From: CAIRYW01 sp964555825
Lineage (GTDB): Bacteria > Patescibacteriota > Minisyncoccia > Phycocordibacterales > CAIRYW01
Length of the DNA: 9,523 bases
Direction: 5' to 3'
NCBI GenBank assembly: GCA_964555825.1
Contig: CAZKTY010000034.1
Coordinates: 1 to 9,523, forward strand
Shown: piece by piece, positions 1-4,883 of the stretch
Position numbering within the stretch: the first letter of the stretch is position 1
How the letters are laid out: the number at the start of each line of letters is the position of its first letter
Notes under the pieces: model-generated
Seen by the model: the letters and a program-made list of their open reading frames with translations, nothing else
Told to the model about the DNA's origin: nothing
Databases searched by the model: none
Position numbers and translations under genes: made by a program

Positions 1-364
1 TCATTATAATGTCAGAATATTTTTTTGAAGCAGTCTTAGCATATCCAGTATCAAAATCCTTACCATCAGGAGAAAAGAAAACTATCTTTGTTTTCCCTTT
101 TTTACTTTTCTTAAGAGCTTGTTCGATCGCTTTGATCACAGGAAGTGCCTCAATGACCATCCCTGGTCCCCCTCCGTATGGTTTATCATCTACTCTCAAA
201 TATGGCTTTTCTTTCCCCTTTTGAGATCTGTTTGGTTTAACAAGATCCCTTGGATTATAAAATCTGACAGAGATTTTTTTCTCTTTTATTGCCCGCGCCA
301 AAATAGATTCGGAAAGATATGAACCAACTAGATCTGGAAACAATGTAATTACGTGGAAATTCAT
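1..364 (-). CDS. trmD: tRNA (guanine-N1)-methyltransferase TrmD, 3' end cut off by the window
   Basis: TrmD transfers a methyl group from S-adenosylmethionine to G37 of tRNAs that read codons starting with C, which protects against +1 frameshifting. Translated from the ATG at 364, 121 residues are visible. The N-terminus MNFHVITLFPDL is typical of the family. Near residues 37-40 is NPRD, and at 58-70 is VDDKPYGGGPGMV, the hallmark SAM-binding stretch of the SPOUT trefoil knot. SPDGK near 98-102 begins the next conserved block. The stretch between NPRD and VDD is a few residues longer and more basic than in E. coli TrmD. The C-terminal half lies outside the window. The gene follows rpsP and khpA, as in many bacteria, but rimM, its usual upstream neighbour, is replaced by a 43-residue ORF. 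No Shine-Dalgarno is seen; TTTAAGCTAATAG lies just upstream of the start. Confidence 0.96.
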   Translation of the reverse strand, partial: MNFHVITLFPDLVGSYLSESILARAIKEKKISVRFYNPRDLVKPNRSQKGKEKPYLRVDDKPYGGGPGMVIEALPVIKAIEQALKKSKKGKTKIVFFSPDGKDFDTGYAKTASKKYSDIIM

Positions 365-406
365 AAGATAACTATTAGCTTAAAGAAAAACAAAATAAAA
401 GCAAAC

Positions 407-434
407 AAAAAAATACCCTACTTTAAAAGTAGGG
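407..434 (-). terminator. Intrinsic terminator after the 43-residue gene
   Basis: On the minus strand a 7-bp stem (CCCTACT/AGTAGGG, 416-422 with 428-434) with a five-base loop is followed by TA and seven T (the A run at 407-413). It lies between the 43-residue gene and trmD, so trmD is likely to need read-through or its own start. Confidence 0.75.
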
Positions 435-469
435 GTTTTGTGACTTCGATTGAACGAACCGTTGAATGA

Positions 470-601
470 CTAAACATAGCCTCCTCCTTTTTTCTTGCTT
501 ATCTTCGCTCCTGGTTTGTATTGTCCGCAAGGACTTTTTTTGCCTTCTTTTTTTTCGACAACAACGTTGCCACCGACTTTACTATGCGATTTTTTAGCCA
601 T
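470..601 (-). CDS. 43-residue Lys/Gly-rich small protein, unknown function
   Basis: A short ORF runs from ATG (601) to TAG (470-472). The protein begins MAKKSHSKVGG and ends ISKKKGGGYV; it has about 12 Lys, 9 Gly and one Cys (residue 25, SPCGQ). There is no signal peptide or membrane segment. The high basic charge would suit contact with RNA or the ribosome, which is inference only. The stretch YKPGAKI...GGGY recalls the F/YKPG...G-Y pattern of small YjzC-type proteins, but this is too weak to name it. It occupies the place where rimM usually sits, between khpA and trmD, and is much too short to be RimM (about 170 residues). A perfect -35 box lies upstream and a terminator follows directly, so it looks like a stand-alone transcribed unit. 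Being framed by these signals makes a real gene likely. Confidence 0.68.
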   Translation of the reverse strand: MAKKSHSKVGGNVVVEKKEGKKSPCGQYKPGAKISKKKGGGYV

Positions 602-614
602 AATTTCAAATAAG

Positions 615-643
615 AACTTAACTCTTAAAATAATATCTGTCAA
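615..643 (-). promoter_or_regulatory. Putative promoter of the 43-residue gene
   Basis: On the minus strand a consensus TTGACA (-35, 638-643) is followed after 17 nt by TAAGTT (-10, 615-620, weak). The predicted start is near 608, leaving only a few bases before the ATG at 601. It sits immediately downstream of the khpA terminator, as expected for a restart of transcription. Confidence 0.5.
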
Positions 644-647
644 TACT

Positions 648-679
648 AAAAGACCACTAGGTAATCCTAGTGGTCTTTT
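648..679 (-). terminator. Hairpin terminator after khpA
   Basis: A perfect 14-bp stem (648-661 with 666-679; core AGACCACTAGG) closes a four-base loop. The arms end in A and T runs, so it can work on either strand. On the minus strand it lies 23 bp after the khpA stop codon. Confidence 0.85.
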
Positions 680-702
680 AAAAAATTGATCTTATCTTAA
701 GC

Positions 703-1044
703 TCAGATCTTTAGTTCATCCATCGCTTCATCTACACTCTTCATCTTTGAAGGTCCTGTAGCTGATAGAGCTGGTCCTTGTGTATCTCTCATTCCTCCTT
801 CTGGTTCATTGATCTTTAGGTTGACTCTAGCGTTGTTCTTCATTCCAACAACCTTAAGAAGAGTCCTTATAGCTTTTGCAGTATTTCCTGCGCGACCAAT
901 AACCTTACCCATATCCACAGGATCAACTGTAAGTGTTAGAAGAACACCCATCTCGTCGACGGTCCTTCCTATCTTTACAGCGTCTGGTTTTTCAACTAAT
1001 GCCTTGATAACAAATTCTAGAAATTCAACATCTCTTTCGTTCAT
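703..1044 (-). CDS. khpA: KH-domain RNA-binding protein KhpA with extended C-terminal tail
   Basis: This is a small cytoplasmic RNA-binding protein of the KhpA (YlqC) family. In Firmicutes members bind many RNAs and act with KhpB in cell division and envelope control. In its 113 residues, one KH domain covers about 1-80: the start resembles other KhpA proteins (FLEFVIKALVEKPDAV), and MGKVIGRAGNTAKAIR (45-60) carries the GxxG RNA-binding loop (GRAG, 50-53) followed by the usual helix. Residues 81-113 form a tail rich in Gly, Ser, Asp and Glu that the roughly 76-80-residue family members lack. The gene lies directly after rpsP, its standard neighbour, but is separated from it by a strong terminator, a candidate promoter and a structured leader. 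No clear Shine-Dalgarno precedes the ATG. Confidence 0.92.
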   Translation of the reverse strand: MNERDVEFLEFVIKALVEKPDAVKIGRTVDEMGVLLTLTVDPVDMGKVIGRAGNTAKAIRTLLKVVGMKNNARVNLKINEPEGGMRDTQGPALSATGPSKMKSVDEAMDELKI

Positions 1045-1076
1045 AAATGATCTTACTTATCTTTTAAAGAAATACT

Positions 1077-1116
1077 TGCAGTTGTTTCGACCGGGATCTT
1101 CCCGTTTTCTACTGCA
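1077..1116 (-). promoter_or_regulatory. Structured 5' leader of khpA (two-tier stem-loop)
   Basis: On the minus strand UGCAGU (1116-1111) can pair with ACUGCA (1082-1077). Inside, CGGGA (1104-1100) pairs with UCCCG (1096-1092) over a three-base loop. The unpaired sides are AGAAAA and GUCGAAACA. The element would begin within a few bases of the predicted transcript start and ends 32 nt before the khpA ATG. It does not match a riboswitch I recognise, so a regulatory role is inference. Confidence 0.4.
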
Positions 1117-1121
1117 CCCTA

Positions 1122-1150
1122 ATTGTAGAAAAAAATAATCAATTAGTAAA
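1122..1150 (-). promoter_or_regulatory. Putative khpA promoter
   Basis: On the minus strand TTTACT (-35, 1145-1150) and TACAAT (-10, 1122-1127) are 17 nt apart. The -35 touches the foot of the rpsP terminator stem. The predicted start is near 1115-1117, giving a leader of about 70 nt that contains the stem-loop at 1077-1116. Confidence 0.5.
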
Positions 1151-1194
1151 GCCAATAAAAAAACCTCCCGTTCAGGAGGTTTTTTTATTGGCTT
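1149..1194 (-). terminator. Strong terminator after rpsP
   Basis: A perfect 20-bp stem (1149-1168 with 1175-1194) closes a six-base loop. A GC core (CCTCC/GGAGG) is flanked by A/T runs, so each strand shows a T run after the core. It begins 17 bp after the rpsP stop codon and separates rpsP from khpA. Confidence 0.9.
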
Positions 1195-1210
1195 CTTTTT
1201 TAATTTAAAT

Positions 1211-1627
1211 TTAGTTTGAGATAACCTCGGCTACTTCAGCAGGAGCTTCTACTGCAGGATCAGCAGGAACATCTACTTTTTCTTCTGAAACAACAGCTTC
1301 TGCTTTTGGAGCTGCTGGAACTTCTGCTTGTACAGGCTCAGCTTTTTTTGGAGCTGTCTTCTTTGGAAGAACGTTTACTTTCTTGCCAGTGATTATCTTG
1401 TGTTCAATCAAAAGGTTGTGTGCAGTATCTGATGGCTGTGCTCCAACTTTTATCCAATGAAGGATCCTGTCTTTATTAAGCTTTGTATTCTTTTCAGTAC
1501 GAAAATCGTGGTTACCTAAAACCTCAATAAACTTACCACTTTTTGTACTATTCTTTGAGTCAGTAAGAACAAGCCTGAATGCTGGCTCGTGCTTTCTTCC
1601 TACTCTTTGTAATCTGATCTTTAACAT
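1211..1627 (-). CDS. rpsP: 30S ribosomal protein bS16 with acidic Ala/Pro/Glu/Val-rich tail
   Basis: bS16 is a 16S rRNA-binding protein needed for assembly of the 30S subunit body. The start MLKIRLQRVGRKHEPAFRLVLTDS is textbook S16. The conserved core runs to about residue 85 and includes HWIKVGAQPSDTAHNLL (57-73). Residues 86-138 are a low-complexity tail, first Lys-rich and then acidic and rich in Ala, Pro, Val and Glu; E. coli S16 (82 residues) lacks it. I chose the ATG at 1627 over a TTG six codons upstream because a good promoter has its -10 box over that TTG, which would make the mRNA leaderless. The first 30 codons are duplicated further upstream (1881-1970). The start of the 343-bp repeat falls in codon 30, but this copy reads through intact, so S16 itself is undamaged. 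Confidence 0.96.
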   Translation of the reverse strand: MLKIRLQRVGRKHEPAFRLVLTDSKNSTKSGKFIEVLGNHDFRTEKNTKLNKDRILHWIKVGAQPSDTAHNLLIEHKIITGKKVNVLPKKTAPKKAEPVQAEVPAAPKAEAVVSEEKVDVPADPAVEAPAEVAEVISN

Positions 1628-1635
1628 GTTCGGAA

Positions 1636-1664
1636 ATACTACCAAAACAATAGCCTTTGGTCAA
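1636..1664 (-). promoter_or_regulatory. rpsP promoter, predicted leaderless start
   Basis: On the minus strand TTGACC (-35, 1659-1664) is 17 nt from TAGTAT (-10, 1636-1641), and the TGG before the -10 fits an extended -10. The ATG begins 9 nt after the hexamer's last base, so transcription would start about at the start codon. Confidence 0.72.
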
Positions 1665-1691
1665 ATATGATCAAAAATACTTATAGTTTTA

Positions 1692-1722
1692 AAGGGGCCT
1701 GATCTGGAAGATCAGGCCCCTT
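1692..1722 (-). terminator. 14-bp hairpin upstream of rpsP, copy 1
   Basis: A perfect stem (1692-1705 with 1709-1722; AAGGGGCCTGATCT and its complement) closes a three-base loop. On the minus strand it is followed by TAAAAC rather than a long T run, so termination may be weak. It comes after the chimeric ORF and before the rpsP promoter. Confidence 0.6.
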
Positions 1723-1790
1723 GTTACCCTAGTTTTGTAGATCGTAGATAATTTCCACGATAGGATCTCAGGGTTCCCTGGCGCATTCGC

Positions 1791-1970
1791 TTATCGATGG
1801 ACTTCTTGTGTTGCGGTGTTTTTGTTTACAGCAATCATGTGTGAGTTCACCTCTTTTCTAATGGCAGTTGCCGATCTACAACTTTTTGTACTATTCTTTG
1901 AGTCAGTAAGAACAAGCCTGAATGCTGGCTCGTGCTTTCTTCCTACTCTTTGTAATCTGATCTTTAACAT
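1791..1970 (-). pseudogene. Chimeric ORF: S16 N-terminus fused in frame to the small ORF's C-terminal part
   Basis: The tandem duplication joined codons 1-30 of rpsP (ending NSTKS) in frame to codons 6-34 of the small ORF (beginning CRSATAIRK). The result is a 59-residue ORF ending in TAA at 1791-1793. It has a full copy of the rpsP promoter (1979-2007), so it could be transcribed and translated as efficiently as rpsP. The S16 part lacks everything after the first strand region and cannot replace S16. It is most likely a by-product of the duplication, or of assembly, rather than a selected gene. The alternative is that the chimeric reading frame is tolerated because it is short. Confidence 0.8.
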
Positions 1971-1978
1971 GTTCGGAA

Positions 1979-2007
1979 ATACTACCAAAACAATAGCCTT
2001 TGGTCAA
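1979..2007 (-). promoter_or_regulatory. Duplicated copy of the rpsP promoter
   Basis: Same TTGACC-17 nt-TAGTAT as at 1636-1664, shifted by 343 bp. It would drive the chimeric ORF at 1791-1970. Confidence 0.65.
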
Positions 2008-2034
2008 ATATGATCAAAAATACTTATAGTTTTA

Positions 2035-2065
2035 AAGGGGCCTGATCTGGAAGATCAGGCCCCTT
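2035..2065 (-). terminator. 14-bp hairpin, copy 2, after the small ORF
   Basis: Identical to the hairpin at 1692-1722. Here it follows the intact small ORF (2134-2238) on the minus strand and so probably marks the 3' end of that transcript in the original arrangement. Confidence 0.6.
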
Positions 2066-2077
2066 GTTACCCTAGTT

Positions 2078-2224
2078 TTGTAGATCGTAGATAATTTCCA
2101 CGATAGGATCTCAGGGTTCCCTGGCGCATTCGCTTATCGATGGACTTCTTGTGTTGCGGTGTTTTTGTTTACAGCAATCATGTGTGAGTTCACCTCTTTT
2201 CTAATGGCAGTTGCCGATCTACAA
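2078..2224 (-). other. Possible structured RNA closed by a 10-bp inverted repeat
   Basis: On the minus strand TTGTAGATCG (2224-2215) and CGATCTACAA (2087-2078) are perfectly complementary across 127 nt. Further pairing is possible inside: CCATCGATA (2143-2135) with TATCGTGG (2105-2098) with one bulged base, a small CAGG/CCTG hairpin between them, and an alternative ATCGTGGA/TCTACGAT hairpin (2104-2097 with 2091-2084). A terminator-like hairpin follows. I found no tmRNA, 4.5S RNA or RNase P signature. The same stretch is read by a 34-codon ORF, so it may be an mRNA, an sRNA, or both. The whole structure is repeated at 1735-1881. Confidence 0.35.
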
Positions 2225-2238
2225 GCACGATAGAACAT
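2134..2238 (-). CDS. 34-residue small ORF, unknown
   Basis: ATG at 2238 to TAA at 2134-2136. The protein starts MFYRACRSATAIRKEV and ends NKNTATQEVHR; it is polar and basic, with no membrane segment or known motif. The first five codons are in unique sequence and the rest in the repeat. TAGG lies a few bases before the start (TAGGCAC-ATG) and could act as a weak ribosome-binding site; a poor -10-like TATTAC is also there. A 14-bp hairpin follows the stop. The frame stays open through a region that also looks able to fold, so coding is uncertain. It sits between smc and rpsP, where other bacteria often have ftsY or ffh, but resembles neither. Confidence 0.4.
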   Translation of the reverse strand: MFYRACRSATAIRKEVNSHMIAVNKNTATQEVHR

Positions 2239-2288
2239 GTGCCTAGTAATAGGTTATCAATTTAGCTAAATAATATCAAACAAAAAAA

Positions 2289-4517
2289 TTATTTGGCTAC
2301 CTCAACAGCATCAGTGAAAGAAATAGAAAGAAGTTTAGAAACAGCATCACTGCCCATAGTTACACCATAAAGCACTCCTGCACGGGACATGGTCTCTCTA
2401 TTGTGAGTGATCACAATAAGTTCAGAACTCTTTGAAAGTGATTCAACCATATCTCCATATTTTCGACTGTTAGATTCATCAAGAGCAGCGTCCGTTTCAT
2501 CTAAGATGACAAATGGAGGTGGATTTACCTGACTCATTGCAAACAAAAGAGCGATCGAAGTAAGAGCTCTTTCTCCTCCAGAAAGCATCATTAATCCTTT
2601 TATTTTTTTATGAGGAAGAGATATCTCAATATCAATTCCTTCTTCGTATTTGATCTCCTTACCTTCATCAAGATCCATATCCTCATCTTCTCCCCTCTGT
2701 CTTTTCTCTTGCTTTATGATCTTGAGAAAAGCTTTTCCTCCTCCAAACATAAGAGAGAAATATTTTTGGAATTCCTCATTGATCTTGTCAATTCCAACTT
2801 TGAATTCTTCAGCCAATTTTTGATCCAATTCTTTTATCAAATTCATTAGGTCCTCACTAGATTTTTTTAGATCTTCGAGCTCTTTTGCAAGGAACACATC
2901 CCTCTCCTCGGTCTCTCTGTATTCCTTCAAAGTATCATCTGCTCCAGACACTCCTGCTTCTTCAAGACGGATCTTAAGCCTTTCCATATAACTTCTTTTA
3001 TCATGCTGTTCCTTTCGATCGATCGGTGCAGAAATTCTCTTTGTCTCATATTTTACAGCCTCAATACTTGAGATACGCCCAATATCACCTAGATCCATCT
3101 TGAATTGATCTTCATCAGCACGAAGAGTTTCCTCTCTAGTAGTTAATCTATCCAAGATACTATGAAGTTCGTTTTGTCTCGCGACTACCTTGAAAACCTC
3201 TTTCTCAGCCTCTTTGGTATCATCCTTATTCTTTTCCATTTCACTTCTCTTTTCCTCATATTCAGATACTAAAGTTTCCTCATCAGATCTTGCTCCAGTA
3301 AAATTTTCCTGAAGAGATCTTTCTTTAGCTCTCAAATTCTCAAGTTCGATCTGGAGTCTCTCAAGAGTTGGAGAATTGGAAGTCTTACTTTTGTTTATGA
3401 AAGCAGAGAGAATGTCTCCAACTTTATTTAAGGTATCCTTAAATATTTCTATCGTTCCAATAGATTCCGCCTTTTGGATCTCTTCTCTAATATCCTCTGC
3501 CAGGATCTCGATCTCCGAAACAGGTACAGGCTTTCCAGAATTTTCCATATTCTGTTTTTCGGTCGAGATGGTCTTTACAATGTATGAGATCTCTCCCTCG
3601 ATCCTCCCTAACTCTCTTACGATCTCATCTTTATGTCTTCTAGAAGATCCTAATTTTTCTTCGAGTTCCAATATTTTTGATGATTCATCGGTTCCTTTCT
3701 GACTTTCCTCAATAACTCTGCGTGCTTGTTTTAATTTCTCTTGAAGATCCCTCAGTTCTTGTTCGGGAGCCTGTCTTTCTTGATACAGATTCTGTTTTTC
3801 AAAATTAATATGAGCCTCTTCTAAAGCAAAATATTCTTTCGACTTCAAAATAAGTTCTTCTCTGATCTGTTTTGATTTTTCTATTTTTTCAACTTGGCGC
3901 TTCAAGAACTTCAAATGAGGGGCGATCTCCCTTCTTAGTGATTCAACTTGTTTTACATTCTCATCTGTTTTTTCAAGTTTTTTCTGACTTTCTTCTTTCT
4001 TGTATTGATAGATCTTTATTCCAAGAGCATCCTCGATCATCTCTTTTCTTTCTTTCGGACTAGTATGCAAAATTCTATCGGCTTCACCTTGAGAGATAAT
4101 GTGATGTCCACTTGAGCCAATATGAGCGCTAGATAAAAGTTCAATGATATCCTTCAGTCTTACTTTACTGCCATTTATAAGATACTCATTTACACCATCT
4201 CGATATACAACTCTTTCGATAAGAACATCATCAAAATCAACATTAAAAAGCCTTTTTTTATTATCAAAACAAAGTTTAACAGAAGCACGATTGGATCTTG
4301 GAGCATCATTTGAACCATTAAAGATAAGATCTTCTCCTTTCTTACCACGCATACTTTTGATCGATTGCTCCCCTAATACAAATCTGAACGATTCAGCAAC
4401 ATTGGATTTTCCACTACCATTCGGTCCAACTATTGAAGTAATAGGAGTAGTGAATTCAAGAACAGTTTTCTTACCAAAAGATTTGAAGCCGTTTAATTCT
4501 AAGGATTTTAAATTCAT
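2289..4517 (-). CDS. smc: Short SMC-family chromosome ATPase without a recognisable hinge
   Basis: SMC proteins are ABC-type ATPases that organise and segregate the chromosome. The two head halves are clear. The N-lobe has Walker A GPNGSGKSN (31-39) and the Q-loop QGEADRIL (143-150). The C-lobe has FGGGKAFL (591-598), the signature LSGGERALT (645-653), Walker B FVILDETDAALD (669-680, with the ATP-hydrolysing Glu at 673) and His 705 as switch residue. The arms are coiled coil at about 170-325 and 385-580. At 742 residues it is far shorter than the usual 1150-1200. Only about 60 residues (328-390), with none of the Gly-rich hinge pattern, separate the arms, and there is no CxxC zinc hook as in Rad50. 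The order N-lobe, coil, coil, C-lobe and the SMC-style LSGGE/DETDAALD favour SMC over RecN or Rad50. It lies downstream of rnc, its usual partner. scpA and scpB are not in the window. Confidence 0.92.
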   Translation of the reverse strand: MNLKSLELNGFKSFGKKTVLEFTTPITSIVGPNGSGKSNVAESFRFVLGEQSIKSMRGKKGEDLIFNGSNDAPRSNRASVKLCFDNKKRLFNVDFDDVLIERVVYRDGVNEYLINGSKVRLKDIIELLSSAHIGSSGHHIISQGEADRILHTSPKERKEMIEDALGIKIYQYKKEESQKKLEKTDENVKQVESLRREIAPHLKFLKRQVEKIEKSKQIREELILKSKEYFALEEAHINFEKQNLYQERQAPEQELRDLQEKLKQARRVIEESQKGTDESSKILELEEKLGSSRRHKDEIVRELGRIEGEISYIVKTISTEKQNMENSGKPVPVSEIEILAEDIREEIQKAESIGTIEIFKDTLNKVGDILSAFINKSKTSNSPTLERLQIELENLRAKERSLQENFTGARSDEETLVSEYEEKRSEMEKNKDDTKEAEKEVFKVVARQNELHSILDRLTTREETLRADEDQFKMDLGDIGRISSIEAVKYETKRISAPIDRKEQHDKRSYMERLKIRLEEAGVSGADDTLKEYRETEERDVFLAKELEDLKKSSEDLMNLIKELDQKLAEEFKVGIDKINEEFQKYFSLMFGGGKAFLKIIKQEKRQRGEDEDMDLDEGKEIKYEEGIDIEISLPHKKIKGLMMLSGGERALTSIALLFAMSQVNPPPFVILDETDAALDESNSRKYGDMVESLSKSSELIVITHNRETMSRAGVLYGVTMGSDAVSKLLSISFTDAVEVAK

Positions 4518-4526
4518 ATTGTGTAT

Positions 4527-4535
4527 ATAATACCA
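4527..4535 (-). promoter_or_regulatory. Extended -10 promoter of smc
   Basis: TGGTATTAT on the minus strand gives an extended -10 (TGn then TATTAT, 4527-4532), and no good -35 is seen. Nine bases separate the hexamer from the smc ATG at 4517, which predicts a leaderless mRNA. The TTTTGGTA-TAT context is shared with the rpsP promoter. Confidence 0.55.
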
Positions 4536-4548
4536 AAAAAATATTGGT

Positions 4549-4576
4549 TTGACTTTAAAATGATTAGTAATATTCT
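4549..4576 (+). promoter_or_regulatory. Putative promoter of the plus-strand ORF
   Basis: TTGACT (-35, 4549-4554), a 16-nt spacer and TATTCT (-10, 4571-4576). The ATG at 4587 begins 11 nt after the hexamer's last base, so the leader would be only about four bases. It is divergent from the smc promoter. Confidence 0.5.
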
Positions 4577-4586
4577 GAATTCAGAT

Positions 4587-4847
4587 ATGAAAACAAAGAC
4601 TGGCACTTTACTTTTAAAACAGACTGAGACTATTCTCAAAGCCATATCTGGTATGGAAGATAGCGAAAAACCCCAAAGTCTTACACTTCCAATAAACCCC
4701 GTAGACGGAGAGAGTGTCCCAAATGTCATTAACGATATCATGGCAACAAGTAGGTTCCTTAAAGGAAACGATTTCTCGATAATTCCTCATCAAGGAGATC
4801 AACCTACAAATATCCTGATATACATAAAACCAATAGTTACTAGCTAA
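4587..4847 (+). CDS. 86-residue protein of unknown function, the only plus-strand gene
   Basis: I do not recognise this protein. From the ATG at 4587 it is 86 residues, beginning MKTKTGTLLLKQTETILKAI and ending in a hydrophobic strand-like segment (ILIYIKPIVTS). It has no signal peptide, membrane span or Cys, and looks like a small soluble alpha/beta protein. Upstream in-frame starts exist (ATG at 4560, GTG at 4521). I prefer 4587 because the promoter boxes at 4549-4576 lie inside the longer forms and end ten bases before this ATG. A terminator overlaps the stop codon. It splits rnc and smc, which are neighbours in many genomes, and is divergent to smc and convergent to rnc. The promoter-ORF-terminator layout supports a real gene; the lack of recognisable relatives keeps confidence moderate. 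Confidence 0.62.
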   Translation: MKTKTGTLLLKQTETILKAISGMEDSEKPQSLTLPINPVDGESVPNVINDIMATSRFLKGNDFSIIPHQGDQPTNILIYIKPIVTS

Positions 4848-4874
4848 AGATCACAAGGTCTTTAGCCATTTTTT
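4843..4874 (+). terminator. Terminator of the plus-strand ORF
   Basis: A 10-bp stem with one G-T pair (4843-4852 with 4857-4866) closes an ACAA loop and is followed by CATTTTTT (4867-4874) on the plus strand. The ORF's TAA (4845-4847) is inside the stem. There is no T run on the other strand, so rnc needs another terminator. Confidence 0.8.
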
Positions 4875-4883
4875 AATATATTT

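Larger units (their letters stand above)
1538..1880. repeat. 343-bp tandem direct repeat, copy 1
   Basis: This matches 1881-2223 without any difference that I can see by eye. It contains codons 1-30 of rpsP, the rpsP promoter, a 14-bp hairpin and most of the small ORF/structured-RNA region. The two copies touch directly, and the base at 1881/2224 is A in both. The left edge lies inside rpsP; the right edge falls at the end of a 10-bp inverted-repeat arm (CGATCTACAA). There are no transposase remnants or target-site features. Confidence 0.97.
1881..2223. repeat. 343-bp tandem direct repeat, copy 2
   Basis: This is the second unit, the same as 1538-1880 by eye. On the minus strand it is the upstream copy. 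Its high-coordinate edge joins unique sequence that supplies the first five codons of the small ORF, so this end is the original junction. Its low-coordinate edge, in the middle of rpsP, is the new junction. Confidence 0.97.

Noticed and set aside
9..322. Two plus-strand ORFs opposite trmD
   Set aside because: They are antisense to a clear TrmD coding region with family motifs.
1628..1645. An upstream TTG start adding six residues (MVVFPN) to S16
   Set aside because: The codons coincide with the TAGTAT -10 box, and S16 proteins start at MLKIRLQR; the ATG at 1627 is the better start.
1538..2223. A mobile element or CRISPR array as the source of the repeat
   Set aside because: There are only two adjoining copies, no spacer pattern, no transposase remnant and no terminal inverted repeats around the unit.
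1735..2224. tmRNA, 4.5S RNA or RNase P RNA in the repeat region
   Set aside because: The conserved tRNA-like ends, GGAAGGAAGCAG-type SRP core and RNase P cores were looked for on both strands and not found.
4521..4586. Longer starts (GTG 4521, ATG 4560) for the plus-strand ORF
   Set aside because: They overlap the smc -10 region and the ORF's own promoter boxes; the ATG at 4587 fits the near-leaderless pattern of the window.
4514..4802. Minus-strand ORFs of 62-75 codons opposite the plus-strand gene
   Set aside because: No start signals or recognisable features; they overlap the smc start region and lie antisense to the better-supported ORF.
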